Positions 8,991 through 17,368 of a stretch of 64,000 bases of DNA are shown piece by piece. The stretch lies in assembly GCF_000332975.1 (NCBI RefSeq), contig NZ_BANR01000001.1, positions 124,001-188,000 of the forward strand, read 5' to 3'. The position numbers and the translations under genes are program-made. Under the pieces are notes generated by a model that was not told the origin of the DNA, did no database searches, and saw only the letters and a program-made list of their open reading frames with translations. This stretch comes from Gordonia aichiensis NBRC 108223 (lineage in GTDB: Bacteria; Actinomycetota; Actinomycetes; Mycobacteriales; Mycobacteriaceae). How positions within the stretch are numbered: position 1 is the first letter of the stretch; every line of letters starts with the position of its first letter.

Positions 8991-9716
8991 CTACGCGGGG
9001 TCAACCTCCTGCTCGACGACCAGTCGGCGCGAGCGTCGCCACCGCTTGACCACCTCGGAGATGATCGGGAGCACCGAGAGGAAGACGATGAGCAGGAAGA
9101 TCAGGTCGACGTTGTCGCGGATGAAGGCGATCTGGCCGAGGAAATAACCGAGCAAGGTCACGCCGGCGCCCCAGACGACTGCGCCGATCGCGTTGTAGGC
9201 GAGGAACACCGGGTAACGCATCTTGGCGGCCCCGGCGACCAGTGGCGCGTAGGTGCGCACGATGGGGACGAAGCGGGCCAGGAAGATGGTGATCGGGCCG
9301 TGCTTGTCGAAGAACTCGTTGGCCTCGATGATGTAGGCCTCCTTGAGCACCCGCGCGTTTGGCTTGAACAGCGAATAACCCAGTCTGTTGCCGATCCAGT
9401 AGCCCACCTGGTCGCCGAAGAAAGCGGCGATCGGGATGGTCACGAGAAGCACCCACAGCGGAGCGAAGGGTTCGATGTCGGCAGACTTCGCGGCAACGAT
9501 CAGGCCGGCGGTGAACAGCAGTGAGTCACCGGGGAGCAGGGGGAACAGAAGCCCGGACTCGATGAACACCACCAACAGCAGGCCGGCGAGGATCCACGTG
9601 CCGAAGGAGTTCAGCAGGTTGACGGGATCGAGGAAGCCGGGGAGCAGTGCGAGGTGGGTGGTCGTGGCGGCGAAGTCGGGTGCGGTCACGGCACCGAGGG
9701 TAGCGGAAACGGACAA
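8991..9716 (-). CDS. DedA family membrane protein (tandem paralogue)
   Basis: 241 residues from a TTG start (AAGG 4 nt upstream), or 232 from an in-frame GTG at 9689; the choice is uncertain. The DedA core is the same as in the neighbouring gene: VFIESGLLFPLLPGDSLLF, GDQVGYWIGNRLG and HGPITIFLARFVPIVRTYAPLVAG. The two proteins are clearly related along their whole membrane core, indicating a tandem duplication. It is transcribed away from fba, with which it shares a promoter region of about 150 bp. Confidence 0.88.
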   Translation of the reverse strand: MSVSATLGAVTAPDFAATTTHLALLPGFLDPVNLLNSFGTWILAGLLLVVFIESGLLFPLLPGDSLLFTAGLIVAAKSADIEPFAPLWVLLVTIPIAAFFGDQVGYWIGNRLGYSLFKPNARVLKEAYIIEANEFFDKHGPITIFLARFVPIVRTYAPLVAGAAKMRYPVFLAYNAIGAVVWGAGVTLLGYFLGQIAFIRDNVDLIFLLIVFLSVLPIISEVVKRWRRSRRLVVEQEVDPA

Positions 9717-9865
9717 AACGCCTTATCTGCCCGAGTGTGCGCCGTCGGGCCGATTGTTCTACTGCAGGTGAGAGCGTCCTGCACACGCGTGAGTGGCACT
9801 TGCCATACTGAGAGGGACTCAACAGAGCTCGAAGCGTGAGATCCCACCCGGTTGGAGGCCGTGAC

Positions 9866-10900
9866 ATGCCCATTGCAACCCCAGAGCAGTACGCCGAGAT
9901 GTTCGCGAAGGCGAAGGAGGGCGGTTACGCGTTCCCCGCGATCAACTGCACCTCGTCGTCGACGATCAATGCGGCCATCAAGGGCTTTGCCGATGCCGGA
10001 AGTGACGGCATCATCCAGTTCTCTACCGGTGGTGCCGAGTTCGGTTCGGGACTCGGCGTCAAGGACATGGTGACCGGTGCGGTTGCGCTCGCCGAGTTCG
10101 CACACGTGGTGGCCGCCAAGTACGACGTGACCATCGCACTCCACACCGACCACTGCCCGAAGGACAAGCTCGACACCTACGTGCGTCCGTTGCTCGCCAT
10201 CTCGCAGGAGCGCGTCGACGCGGGCAAGAACCCGCTGTTCCAATCGCACATGTGGGACGGCAGCGCCGTGCCGATCGACGAGAATCTCGAGATCGCCCAG
10301 GAACTGCTCGCCAAGGCGGCTGCTGCGAAGATCATCCTCGAGGTCGAGATCGGTGTCGTCGGTGGTGAAGAGGACGGCGTCGAAGCCGAGATCAACGACA
10401 AGCTCTACACCTCGGCAGAGGACTTCGAGAAGACCGTCGACGCGCTCGGAGCAGGCGAGAAGGGCAAGTACCTCCTCGCCGCCACCTTCGGCAACGTCCA
10501 CGGCGTCTACAAGCCGGGCAACGTGAAGCTGCGTCCTGACGTACTCAAGATGGGGCAGGAAGTCGCGAGCAAGAAGCTCGGACTGCCCGACGGCTCGAAG
10601 CCTTTCGACTTCGTCTTCCACGGCGGATCCGGCTCGCTCAAGAGCGAGATCGAAGAAGCGCTGAGCTATGGCGTTGTGAAGATGAACGTCGATACCGACA
10701 CGCAGTACGCCTACACGCGTCCGGTCGCCGGGCACATGTTCAGCAACTACGACGGCGTCCTCAAGGTCGACGGCGAGGTGGGCAACAAGAAGGTCTACGA
10801 CCCGCGTTCGTGGTCGAAGAAGGCCGAAACGGGTATGTCCGAGCGCGTAGTCGAGGCGTGCGACGACCTGAAGTCGAACGGGAAGTCGATCAGCGCCTGA
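9866..10900 (+). CDS. fba: Fructose-bisphosphate aldolase, class II
   Basis: 344 residues, the same length as the M. tuberculosis enzyme. The start ATG is fixed by a GGAGG 7 nt upstream. Class II zinc-site signatures are present: LHTDHCPKD, EVEIGVVGGEEDG, FGNVHGVYKPGN and the phosphate loop FHGGSGS. It interconverts fructose 1,6-bisphosphate with DHAP and glyceraldehyde 3-phosphate in glycolysis and gluconeogenesis. It is monocistronic, divergent from the DedA pair, and followed at once by a strong hairpin terminator. Confidence 0.96.
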   Translation: MPIATPEQYAEMFAKAKEGGYAFPAINCTSSSTINAAIKGFADAGSDGIIQFSTGGAEFGSGLGVKDMVTGAVALAEFAHVVAAKYDVTIALHTDHCPKDKLDTYVRPLLAISQERVDAGKNPLFQSHMWDGSAVPIDENLEIAQELLAKAAAAKIILEVEIGVVGGEEDGVEAEINDKLYTSAEDFEKTVDALGAGEKGKYLLAATFGNVHGVYKPGNVKLRPDVLKMGQEVASKKLGLPDGSKPFDFVFHGGSGSLKSEIEEALSYGVVKMNVDTDTQYAYTRPVAGHMFSNYDGVLKVDGEVGNKKVYDPRSWSKKAETGMSERVVEACDDLKSNGKSISA

Positions 10901-10913
10901 CCCCGCATCATTG

Positions 10914-10948
10914 ACATCGCGCCCCTCCCTACGGGAGGGGCGCGATGT
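10914..10948 (+). terminator. Strong hairpin terminator after fba
   Basis: Two perfectly complementary 16-bp arms (10914-10929 and 10933-10948, core CGCGCCCCTCCC / GGGAGGGGCGCG) flank a 3-nt loop. The hairpin starts 13 nt after the fba stop and is followed by a moderately T-rich stretch. It also separates fba from the convergent membrane-protein gene. Confidence 0.85.
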
Positions 10949-11022
10949 TGTTCCATTGTTGCCGCGCTTCACAACTGACGCGCGAGTGGCTGACGGTTAG
11001 GCGAGTTGGCCTCGTTCGCGTG

Positions 11023-11352
11023 TCAGGACCAGATCAGCCCGACGACGACGGTCAACGCCAGTGCGGCCATCGCGACTGCAGCGCAGACCACCGCCGGGTC
11101 GACGCTCCGGTGCACACGAACCCGCTGCGAACGCGAACTAGGCGCACGGTAGGCGGCGCGCGCGGGCTCGCGGGGTCGACGGGGCAGCGGGATGGCGCCG
11201 GGAGCATCCGTGGAGGGGATGTAGGCGCGTCGGGGTGGGCGCTGCTGGACCCGCAAGGGCTGCGTCGTCGGTCGATGGACCGGCGCGTGATTGCCCGGCA
11301 CCCACCCGGTGCCGGGCAGGTCGTCGCGCATCGGTGTCCGGTAAGCGGTCAC
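11023..11352 (-). CDS. Small proline/arginine-rich tail-anchored membrane protein
   Basis: 109 residues. The first 80 or so are basic and proline-rich without recognisable motifs; one hydrophobic helix near the C-terminus (VVCAAVAMAALALTVVVGLIW) would anchor it with the N-terminus in the cytoplasm. Its GTG start overlaps the stop of the large upstream gene by 4 bp (GTGA), so it is probably translated with that protein and may act with it. No family recognised; the overlap and the clean membrane helix argue that it is real. Confidence 0.55.
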   Translation of the reverse strand: MTAYRTPMRDDLPGTGWVPGNHAPVHRPTTQPLRVQQRPPRRAYIPSTDAPGAIPLPRRPREPARAAYRAPSSRSQRVRVHRSVDPAVVCAAVAMAALALTVVVGLIWS

Positions 11353-13553
11353 CGCGGCGTACAGACCTTCCAGTCGCTGCCGTCCTTCTGAAGGTTGATG
11401 GTGACGGTCTGGGGCTCGTCGGGCTTGCTCGTCTGGTAGGCGGTCACTTCGACGACCGCCTTATTGCCATCGTCGGTCACCTTCGACGCCTTGATGTCTC
11501 CGGTGCGGACCAGCTCGTTGCGCGCCTTCTGCGCGGAGTAGATCTTCTGGAAATCGGCGTCGGAGATGTTGGTGTAGAACTGATTCTCCTGCCCGCAGGT
11601 GACCGACCGCAGTGTCGAGAGGTCGCCGTTGTAGAGGGCGCTGGAGAACTTCGACGCCGTGTCGGCAGCCTCGTCAGCGGCGGGCTTGGCGCGCGATGCG
11701 AGCACGCCCCACACGACTCCCGCCACCACCAGTGCCGCCACGATCACGGCGCCGATCACCAGCAGCAGGCGACGGCTGGAACCCGTGCCGTCTTCTGTCC
11801 TCGTCGGAGCCGCGGTACCTGCCGGCGGGATCACCTTCGGCTGGTGGGCTGTGGTCGACCAGCCGGTTGACGTTGCAGGACGGGCCGTCGACGACTGCGT
11901 CGCGGCAGTGGCGGCACCCGCAGCTGCCGCTGCACCGGCCCCCGCGACCGCAGCTCCGCCGACCGCCGATTTGTCTGCCGCCGGGTTCTCGTCGGACACA
12001 TCGGTCGTGCCGCTGCTTGCCGGTGCATCTACGTCGGGCTTCTGCGCCTTGAGCGCTACCGTCTCGGCGTCGCCGTCGATCGGCTCGTCGTCCGACGGCT
12101 CCTCGTCGTTCTCGGCGGTGTCGATGCCGGGCTCGTCGTCGGCCGTGTCCGGGTCGGCGGCCTCATCTGCTTTTTCGTCGGCGTCATCCGCGGTGGCGTC
12201 GGCGTCTGCATCGCCGCCGACCTCGTCGGTCTGTTCATCGCTGTCGACCTCGTCGATCGGTTCGAAATCGCCGATGTCACCGTCGGTCGCTGCTTCTTCG
12301 ATGCTCGCGTCGCCCGCGTCCGTCGTCGATTCGAACGCTTCGAGTCGGGCTTCGGCGTCTTCCTTCTCGAGTTCGCCGTCTTTCTCGGCGTCGGCCTCGC
12401 CCTCGGCGTCCCCGGATTCCGCGTCGGCCTCGTCGTGCTCTGCCTCCGCCTTCGCCTCGGCTTCCGCTCCGGCCTGATCGGCTGCGACCGCATCGGCCGT
12501 GTCGTCGGCGTCTTCGATCTCGGCAGCCGAGGACTCGTCGGCAGCGGGGAACTCCTCGGCTCCTTCGTCCTCGACGCTCGCGTCGGTGTGCTCGTCGACG
12601 CTCGCGTCGGTATCTTCGTCGACGCTCGCGTCGGTATCTTCCTCGTCGGAATCGTGCGCTGCCGCCGCCGCTGCACCTGCCGCACCCGTCGCGACCACAC
12701 CTGCAGCCGCAGCCTTCCGCGCTATACCGTCGGCAGGCTTCTCGACGTCCTCGACGGCGTCGGAGTCTGTGGTGCTGTCGGCGGGTTCTTCGGTGCCGTC
12801 GGCGGTACCCGTGATGTCGACGTCGTCGAGGTCGGGCATGTCGCTGGTGTCGGGCAGGTCGTCGCGTTTGATCACCGTGGTGTCGGTGGCGCTCGGTGAC
12901 GCCGTACCCGCGACTTTGGCGACGGTGGCTTTTTCGTCTGTGGGCTTGACGGCTGAAGGCTTGTCGTCCGTGTCCCCGCCGCCGGTTCTCGCCGTGTCGG
13001 AGTCGCCGGCGTCAGCCTCGGCGCCGCTCTCCTGTGCGGTGTTCTCCTGCTCGCCGGTCGTGGTGCCGCCTGCGAGGGGATCGATGTCGTCGAGGTCGTC
13101 GAGGGTGCTGGGATCGGGGAGCTGATCGCGCGAGATCACCTTGGTCGCGGAGTCGATGCCCCGGCCGCCGCGGGGCGTCGGTCCGCTCGGGCGTGACTGC
13201 GTACTCGTGGCGCCGCTTGCGCCTGCTTCCTCGACCTGAGACTTGTCCACAGATGAACCCGATTCCCCCGATTGTGTATCCGCGTCCGACCTCGCGGTGT
13301 CCGGTGCCTGGTCGTCACCCGATGTCGACGTCTCGCTTGGTGTCGAGCCCGAACTCGGAGTCGACTTCTCAGACGTCGGCGCATCCTGTGTGGCGGGCCT
13401 GGCATCCGGTGTGACGGGCGCGGGCCGTGTGGAACCCGTCGGCGGTGCCGGTCGCGGCCGGTTCGACGCCCCCTCCAGGCGTTCTGCGGCCTTCTTGCGT
13501 ATCACCGAGAAGGCCTTGGTGACAGCCGATTTCCGATCACCGGATTGCGGCAT
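11349..13553 (-). CDS. Large acidic membrane protein with C-terminal extracytoplasmic domain (Rv0361-like)
   Basis: 734 residues. A short basic N-terminus is followed by several hundred residues of low-complexity Ala/Asp/Glu/Ser/Thr sequence, then one transmembrane helix near residues 595-620 (LLLVIGAVIVAALVVAGVVW). A compact domain of about 110 residues closes the protein and ends DGSDWKVCTPR, with a partner cysteine in VTCGQENQ. The place beside fba and the C-terminal layout match the conserved membrane protein Rv0361 of M. tuberculosis, but the acidic cytoplasmic part is far longer. The C-terminal domain resembles the one encoded at 35074-35568. The reverse strand is open over long stretches because of the repetitive codons. 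Function unknown. Confidence 0.75.
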   Translation of the reverse strand: MPQSGDRKSAVTKAFSVIRKKAAERLEGASNRPRPAPPTGSTRPAPVTPDARPATQDAPTSEKSTPSSGSTPSETSTSGDDQAPDTARSDADTQSGESGSSVDKSQVEEAGASGATSTQSRPSGPTPRGGRGIDSATKVISRDQLPDPSTLDDLDDIDPLAGGTTTGEQENTAQESGAEADAGDSDTARTGGGDTDDKPSAVKPTDEKATVAKVAGTASPSATDTTVIKRDDLPDTSDMPDLDDVDITGTADGTEEPADSTTDSDAVEDVEKPADGIARKAAAAGVVATGAAGAAAAAAHDSDEEDTDASVDEDTDASVDEHTDASVEDEGAEEFPAADESSAAEIEDADDTADAVAADQAGAEAEAKAEAEHDEADAESGDAEGEADAEKDGELEKEDAEARLEAFESTTDAGDASIEEAATDGDIGDFEPIDEVDSDEQTDEVGGDADADATADDADEKADEAADPDTADDEPGIDTAENDEEPSDDEPIDGDAETVALKAQKPDVDAPASSGTTDVSDENPAADKSAVGGAAVAGAGAAAAAGAATAATQSSTARPATSTGWSTTAHQPKVIPPAGTAAPTRTEDGTGSSRRLLLVIGAVIVAALVVAGVVWGVLASRAKPAADEAADTASKFSSALYNGDLSTLRSVTCGQENQFYTNISDADFQKIYSAQKARNELVRTGDIKASKVTDDGNKAVVEVTAYQTSKPDEPQTVTINLQKDGSDWKVCTPR
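12571..12642. repeat. Three tandem 24-bp coding repeats
   Basis: Three consecutive 24-bp units inside the acidic region of the large membrane protein, each encoding an octapeptide of the type ASVDEDTD. The second and third differ at one position; the first differs from them at a few. Typical of recent slippage in a low-complexity coding region. Confidence 0.8.
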
Positions 13554-13822
13554 CGCCGATCACCATTCCTTCCTCGAACAAGTGGATTACGCCGTGCACT
13601 GCGGCAACGGGGTCGTGGGCATCCGGGTCGTTCACCGACCGAGTGCGCCATTCACCCTAGCGAATCGTTGGTGTCACGGGCATCCGGGCACGCAGATGAG
13701 CATCTGCGAAGACTACTACCGCCGAGGTGCTGCGTCGGCGGCCCGTGCAGGTGGGGCCGACGGGGGATTTGCGGGTCGACCGAAGCGGACATCGTGCCGC
13801 GACTCGATGCTTGAATAGGGGA

Positions 13823-14290
13823 GTGACTTCCTTCGGAGACTTGCTGGGACCCCAACCGACACTCCTGCCGGGAGACGACGACGCCGAATCGGACCTACTC
13901 AACGGTGCCTCACCCGCGGAGGTGGCAGCGTCGCACCCGACGGCGTCGATCGCCTGGGCGTATCTGGCAGAAGCGGCACTGACGTCGGGCGGCGTCGGTG
14001 ACGACGGTCAGCCCGCCGGTGAACAGACACCTGACGTCGACGCCGTCATCGCGGCGTATGCCTACGCGCGCACCGGTTACCACCGCGGCCTCGACCAACT
14101 GCGGCGCAACGGGTGGAAGGGCTTCGGCCCCGTGCCGTGGTCGCATGAGGGCAACCGGGGATTCCTCCGATGTGTCGGCGCGCTGGCCAGAGCCGCTCGC
14201 GTCATCGGTGAGAACGAGGAGTACCTGCGCTGCCTCGATCTCCTGAATGACAGCGACCCCAGCGCGGCAGAACAACTCGGCCTGGTGTGA
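13823..14290 (+). CDS. DUF3151 family protein (Rv0360c-like)
   Basis: 155 residues. The sequence has the features of the actinobacterial DUF3151 family: the opening FGDLLGPQPTLLPGD, WAYLAEAAL, YAYARTGYHRGLDQLRRNGWKG and VPWSHEGNRGFLRCVGALARAA. No catalytic motif is evident and the role is unknown. The M. tuberculosis homologue also lies next to Rv0361 near fba. The GTG follows a purine-rich AGGGGA. The stop overlaps the next gene's GTG by 4 bp, so the two are probably co-translated. Confidence 0.85.
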   Translation: MTSFGDLLGPQPTLLPGDDDAESDLLNGASPAEVAASHPTASIAWAYLAEAALTSGGVGDDGQPAGEQTPDVDAVIAAYAYARTGYHRGLDQLRRNGWKGFGPVPWSHEGNRGFLRCVGALARAARVIGENEEYLRCLDLLNDSDPSAAEQLGLV

Positions 14291-15402
14291 TCGCAACGCT
14301 GCGCGCGCGGGTCAGCGCCAGGGTCAACGCGCTCCCGCGTCCCCTGCGCACCCGTGTCCGGCGGCTGTACCTCTCGCTGCAACCGATCCTGCAGTGCTCG
14401 ATCGCCGCGGGGCTGGCGTGGTGGATAGCGCTCGACCTGCTCCACCACTCGCGTCCGTTCTTCGCGCCGATTGCCGCGGTCATCTCACTCGGACTGTCGC
14501 TCGGCCAGCGATGGCGTCGTGCCGTCGAGCTCGTCGTCGGTGTCTCCATCGGCATCCTTGTCGGCGATCTGCTCGTCTCGCGAATCGGTTCGGGGACCTG
14601 GCAGATCATGGTGGTCGTCGCGCTGGCGATGGCTACAGCGGTCTTTCTCGACGACGGTCCGCTGATCCCGATGCAGGCGGCGTCGTCGGCTGTCCTGGTC
14701 GCCACGCTTCTGCCCCCCGGGCAGGCGGGCGGCTACTACCGTGCGTTCGACGCACTGATCGGAGGACTGGTCGGCATCGTCGTCGGAGCGCTGTTACCCG
14801 CCAATCCTGCGTCTCGCGGGCGACGCGACGCGGCAGGCATCCTCGCCACGATGCGCGACGCCGCGAAGACGCTCGCGGCAGGGCTCCGCGTCGGGGACGC
14901 CGACGTGGTGTTCTCCGCACTCGAGAGTGCACGCGGCACACAGGCCGCGATCAACACGATGCGGTCGGACATGCGGGGCGGCAAGGAGATCAGCACGATC
15001 TCACCGCTGCACTGGCGTCAGCGTTTGCGGTTGCAGAGAATTGCCGCGACGGCCGACCCCATCGACAACGGTGTACGCAACTTCCGGATCATCGCGCGAC
15101 GCGCACTGGGTATGACACAGCGCGGCGAGAAACTTCGACCCGAACTGATCGAGATCGTCGACGACCTCGGCGACGCCTTCGAGACTCTGCGTCGGATGAT
15201 GCTCGCCGATCCCGGTGAATCGCCCGACCCGGCAGACGCGGCTCGCGTACTGCGCACGATAGCGCGTAAGGCGCGCGCCGAGCTCGTCGCAGAAAGCGGG
15301 ATGAGTGAGACGGCTCTGCTGGCGGAGACGCGTTCGCTGCTGATCGACCTGTTGATGGTCTGCGGGCTCCGACGCTCATCCGCGCAGGCGACGCTGCGCT
15401 GA
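14287..15402 (+). CDS. FUSC-family membrane protein (aromatic acid exporter type)
   Basis: 371 residues. An N-terminal membrane half with about six hydrophobic segments includes the family-typical HSRPFFAPIAAVISLG and LSLGQRWRRAVELVVGVSIGI. A cytoplasmic, mostly helical C-terminal half with many Arg/Glu/Ala follows. This layout matches FUSC/ArAE permeases, which export aromatic carboxylic acids or similar hydrophobic anions. It starts by a GTGA overlap with the DUF3151 gene. Substrate unknown; no efflux-pump adaptor protein is nearby, as expected for a monoderm-type envelope. Confidence 0.75.
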   Translation: MIATLRARVSARVNALPRPLRTRVRRLYLSLQPILQCSIAAGLAWWIALDLLHHSRPFFAPIAAVISLGLSLGQRWRRAVELVVGVSIGILVGDLLVSRIGSGTWQIMVVVALAMATAVFLDDGPLIPMQAASSAVLVATLLPPGQAGGYYRAFDALIGGLVGIVVGALLPANPASRGRRDAAGILATMRDAAKTLAAGLRVGDADVVFSALESARGTQAAINTMRSDMRGGKEISTISPLHWRQRLRLQRIAATADPIDNGVRNFRIIARRALGMTQRGEKLRPELIEIVDDLGDAFETLRRMMLADPGESPDPADAARVLRTIARKARAELVAESGMSETALLAETRSLLIDLLMVCGLRRSSAQATLR

Positions 15403-15478
15403 CCGGACCCGGCCGGCACGACCGCACCGGGATTCGCGAGGGGGACATCTAGGCGACCCCTCCCGCCTACGTTGCGAT

Positions 15479-15497
15479 TTAGGTGAACCTAACCCTT
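15479..15497. promoter_or_regulatory. IdeR/DtxR-like box upstream of the CDF exporter gene
   Basis: TTAGGTGAACCTAACCCTT contains the perfect 14-bp palindrome TTAGGT-GA-ACCTAA and matches 13 of 19 positions of the IdeR/DtxR iron-box consensus TTAGGTTAGGCTAACCTAA. It sits 37 bp upstream of the CDF start and directly precedes a second palindrome. A DtxR-family regulator sensing iron or manganese is the natural candidate. Confidence 0.5.
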
Positions 15498-15500
15498 GTC

Positions 15501-15524
15501 ATATATGCGAGTTCGCGCATATAT
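15501..15524. promoter_or_regulatory. ArsR/SmtB-type palindromic operator upstream of the CDF exporter gene
   Basis: Perfect 9-bp arms ATATATGCG and CGCATATAT are separated by 6 bp, ending 10 bp before the ATG. AT-rich inverted repeats of this form are typical binding sites for ArsR/SmtB-family zinc, cobalt or nickel sensors, which derepress efflux genes when metal rises. No ArsR gene is present in the window. The site would overlap the promoter or leader of the exporter gene. Confidence 0.6.
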
Positions 15525-15534
15525 TGGCTGCACC

Positions 15535-16452
15535 ATGGGCCACTCGCATTCACACGCACACTCGCACGTCGCCGACGCCTCGACGTCGAATCGTCGGATC
15601 TGGCCGATGGCTGTCGCCGTCGCGATGATCGGCACATACTTCGTCGTCGAACTCGCAGTCGGAATCGCGGTCGATTCCCTGGCATTGATCGCCGATGCGG
15701 GGCACATGCTGACCGACGTCGTCGCCCTGTTGATGGGGCTCGTCGCACTGCTGCTCGCGCGCCACGGATCGACGACAGCCGAGCGCAGTTTCGGTTGGCA
15801 CCGCGCCGAGGTGTTCACGGCAGTTGCCAACGCTGTACTACTGATCGGTGTCGCCGTCTTCGTGCTCTACGAGGCCATTCGACGCATCGGCTCCGACCCG
15901 GAGGTGCCGGGGCTGACGCTCATCGTGGTCGCGTTGATCGGACTGGCTGTCAACGTCGCGATGATGATGCTGCTGCGTGCCGACTCGAAAGAGTCGATCG
16001 CGGTCCGGGGGGCGTACATGGAAGTGCTGGCCGACGCCGTCGGCAGCGTCGGCGTGCTGGTCGCGGGCATCGTGACGATGACAACGGGGTGGGGGTACGC
16101 CGACATCGTCGTCGCGGTCCTGATCGCCCTCTGGGTGGTGCCGCGGGCGGTGCGGCTCGCTCGTGACGCCCTGCGGATCCTCAACCAGCAGGCACCCGAC
16201 CACGTCGACGTCGATGCACTCGAGCACGAACTCGCAGCCATCCCGGAGGTGCACGACGTGCATGACCTCCACGTCTGGTCGCTGACCACCGGGATGGACG
16301 TCGCGACAGTGCATTTGGCGAGTAACTGCCCCAACGACGAGGTGCTCCCGCAGGCGCGGGCGGTGCTGGCCCGGCACGGACTCACCCACGCGACGATCCA
16401 GGTCGATCCGGACCAGATGGAGAAGCGCTGCCGCGACGATCTGGGGTGGTGA
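15535..16452 (+). CDS. Cation diffusion facilitator (CDF) metal efflux protein
   Basis: 305 residues. A histidine-rich N-terminus (HSHSHAHSH) precedes six transmembrane segments and a C-terminal cytoplasmic domain with metal-binding-type histidines (HDVHDLHVWS). The transport-site motif in helix 2 reads ADAGHMLTD; the helix 5 motif reads MEVLADAVGS, with glutamate in place of the first histidine common in zinc transporters. The protein should export Zn2+, Co2+ or another divalent ion using the proton gradient. Two metal-regulator-like palindromes in the 132-bp upstream region support metal-responsive expression. Confidence 0.9.
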   Translation: MGHSHSHAHSHVADASTSNRRIWPMAVAVAMIGTYFVVELAVGIAVDSLALIADAGHMLTDVVALLMGLVALLLARHGSTTAERSFGWHRAEVFTAVANAVLLIGVAVFVLYEAIRRIGSDPEVPGLTLIVVALIGLAVNVAMMMLLRADSKESIAVRGAYMEVLADAVGSVGVLVAGIVTMTTGWGYADIVVAVLIALWVVPRAVRLARDALRILNQQAPDHVDVDALEHELAAIPEVHDVHDLHVWSLTTGMDVATVHLASNCPNDEVLPQARAVLARHGLTHATIQVDPDQMEKRCRDDLGW

Positions 16453-16481
16453 CGCGCGACGCGTAAGCCCGATCGCGCGTC
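16451..16481 (+). terminator. Possible hairpin terminator after the CDF gene
   Basis: Nine-base arms GACGCGCGA and TCGCGCGTC around a 13-nt loop begin at the stop codon. There is no T-tract, so this is a weak call. Confidence 0.35.
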
Positions 16482-16510
16482 GTGGTCGGCCTTCCTCGTT
16501 GCGGTCGGCT

Positions 16511-17341
16511 ATGTTCGCTGTCGTGAGACGTCGGGGGTTCATGACCGTCCTGGCTGCCGGGGCGGCCACAGCGCTGGGGGGATGCGCCACAGCACGTGTC
16601 GACGCGGTTGCGCCATCGGCGTTGCCGTCGACCAATCCGATGTCGCCGATCCCGACGCCGGTGGCGCAGAGCACGGCAATGCAGGTGCCGCCGCCCGACG
16701 TCGCGCGAAAGGTTCGGGTTCCCTCCGGAACACTGACCGCACTTCCCGGCACGGGAAGGCATCTCGCGTTGACCGTCGACGACGGTGCGAGTTCGGATGT
16801 CGTCGGGGCATACATCCGATTCGCCCGAGACACAGGTGCCCGCTTCACGTTCTTCGTCACCGGGTCCTTCGACTCGTGGACCGACCACCAGGTGCAACTG
16901 CGGCCATTGGTTGAATCCGGGCAGATCCAGTTGGGAAACCACACGTGGACCCATTCCGATCTCACGTCGTTGTCGGCGGCGGGTGTCGCAGACGAGCTGA
17001 CACGGTGTAAACGATTTCTACACAACAGATTCGGGGTCGACGGCACGCCGTTCTTCAGGCCTCCGTACGGCTACCACAATGCCACTGTGGACGCCGTGGC
17101 CGCCGACCTGGGATACCTGACGCCGGTCTTGTGGTTCGGGTCGCTCTCGGACTCGGGGGTGATCACCGAAAAGTATCTGGTGCAGTGCGCCCGACGGTAT
17201 TTCCATCCGCAGACCGTGATCATCGGCCACGCCAATCATCCGCCGGTGACCCACGTGTACCCGCAACTGGTGGAGATCATCCGGGAGCGTCGACTCAACA
17301 TGGTCACACTCGACGACTACTTCGCAACGCGCAGAACGTGA
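16511..17341 (+). CDS. Exported lipoprotein polysaccharide deacetylase (NodB domain)
   Basis: 276 residues. The N-terminus VRRRGFMTVLAAGAATALGGC combines a twin-arginine-like motif with a lipobox (LGGC), so the protein is probably exported folded and lipid-anchored. The NodB deacetylase domain shows the catalytic TVDDGAS, the metal ligands HTWTH and the RPPYGYHN motif. It should remove acyl groups, probably acetyl, from peptidoglycan or another wall polysaccharide. The start may instead be the GTG at 16523, directly before the RRR. It converges with the M50 protease gene. Confidence 0.85.
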   Translation: MFAVVRRRGFMTVLAAGAATALGGCATARVDAVAPSALPSTNPMSPIPTPVAQSTAMQVPPPDVARKVRVPSGTLTALPGTGRHLALTVDDGASSDVVGAYIRFARDTGARFTFFVTGSFDSWTDHQVQLRPLVESGQIQLGNHTWTHSDLTSLSAAGVADELTRCKRFLHNRFGVDGTPFFRPPYGYHNATVDAVAADLGYLTPVLWFGSLSDSGVITEKYLVQCARRYFHPQTVIIGHANHPPVTHVYPQLVEIIRERRLNMVTLDDYFATRRT

Positions 17342-17368
17342 TCCGACGCCGCGCCGGGCAGGGCGGCG

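Noticed and set aside
9686..10972. Long open frame on the minus strand opposite fba
   Set aside because: It is the antisense image of a strongly conserved gene; its sequence has no family features and arises from GC-rich codon bias.
12571..12642. CRISPR-like or mobile repeat
   Set aside because: The 24-bp units are contiguous without spacers, in frame, and part of a low-complexity coding region.
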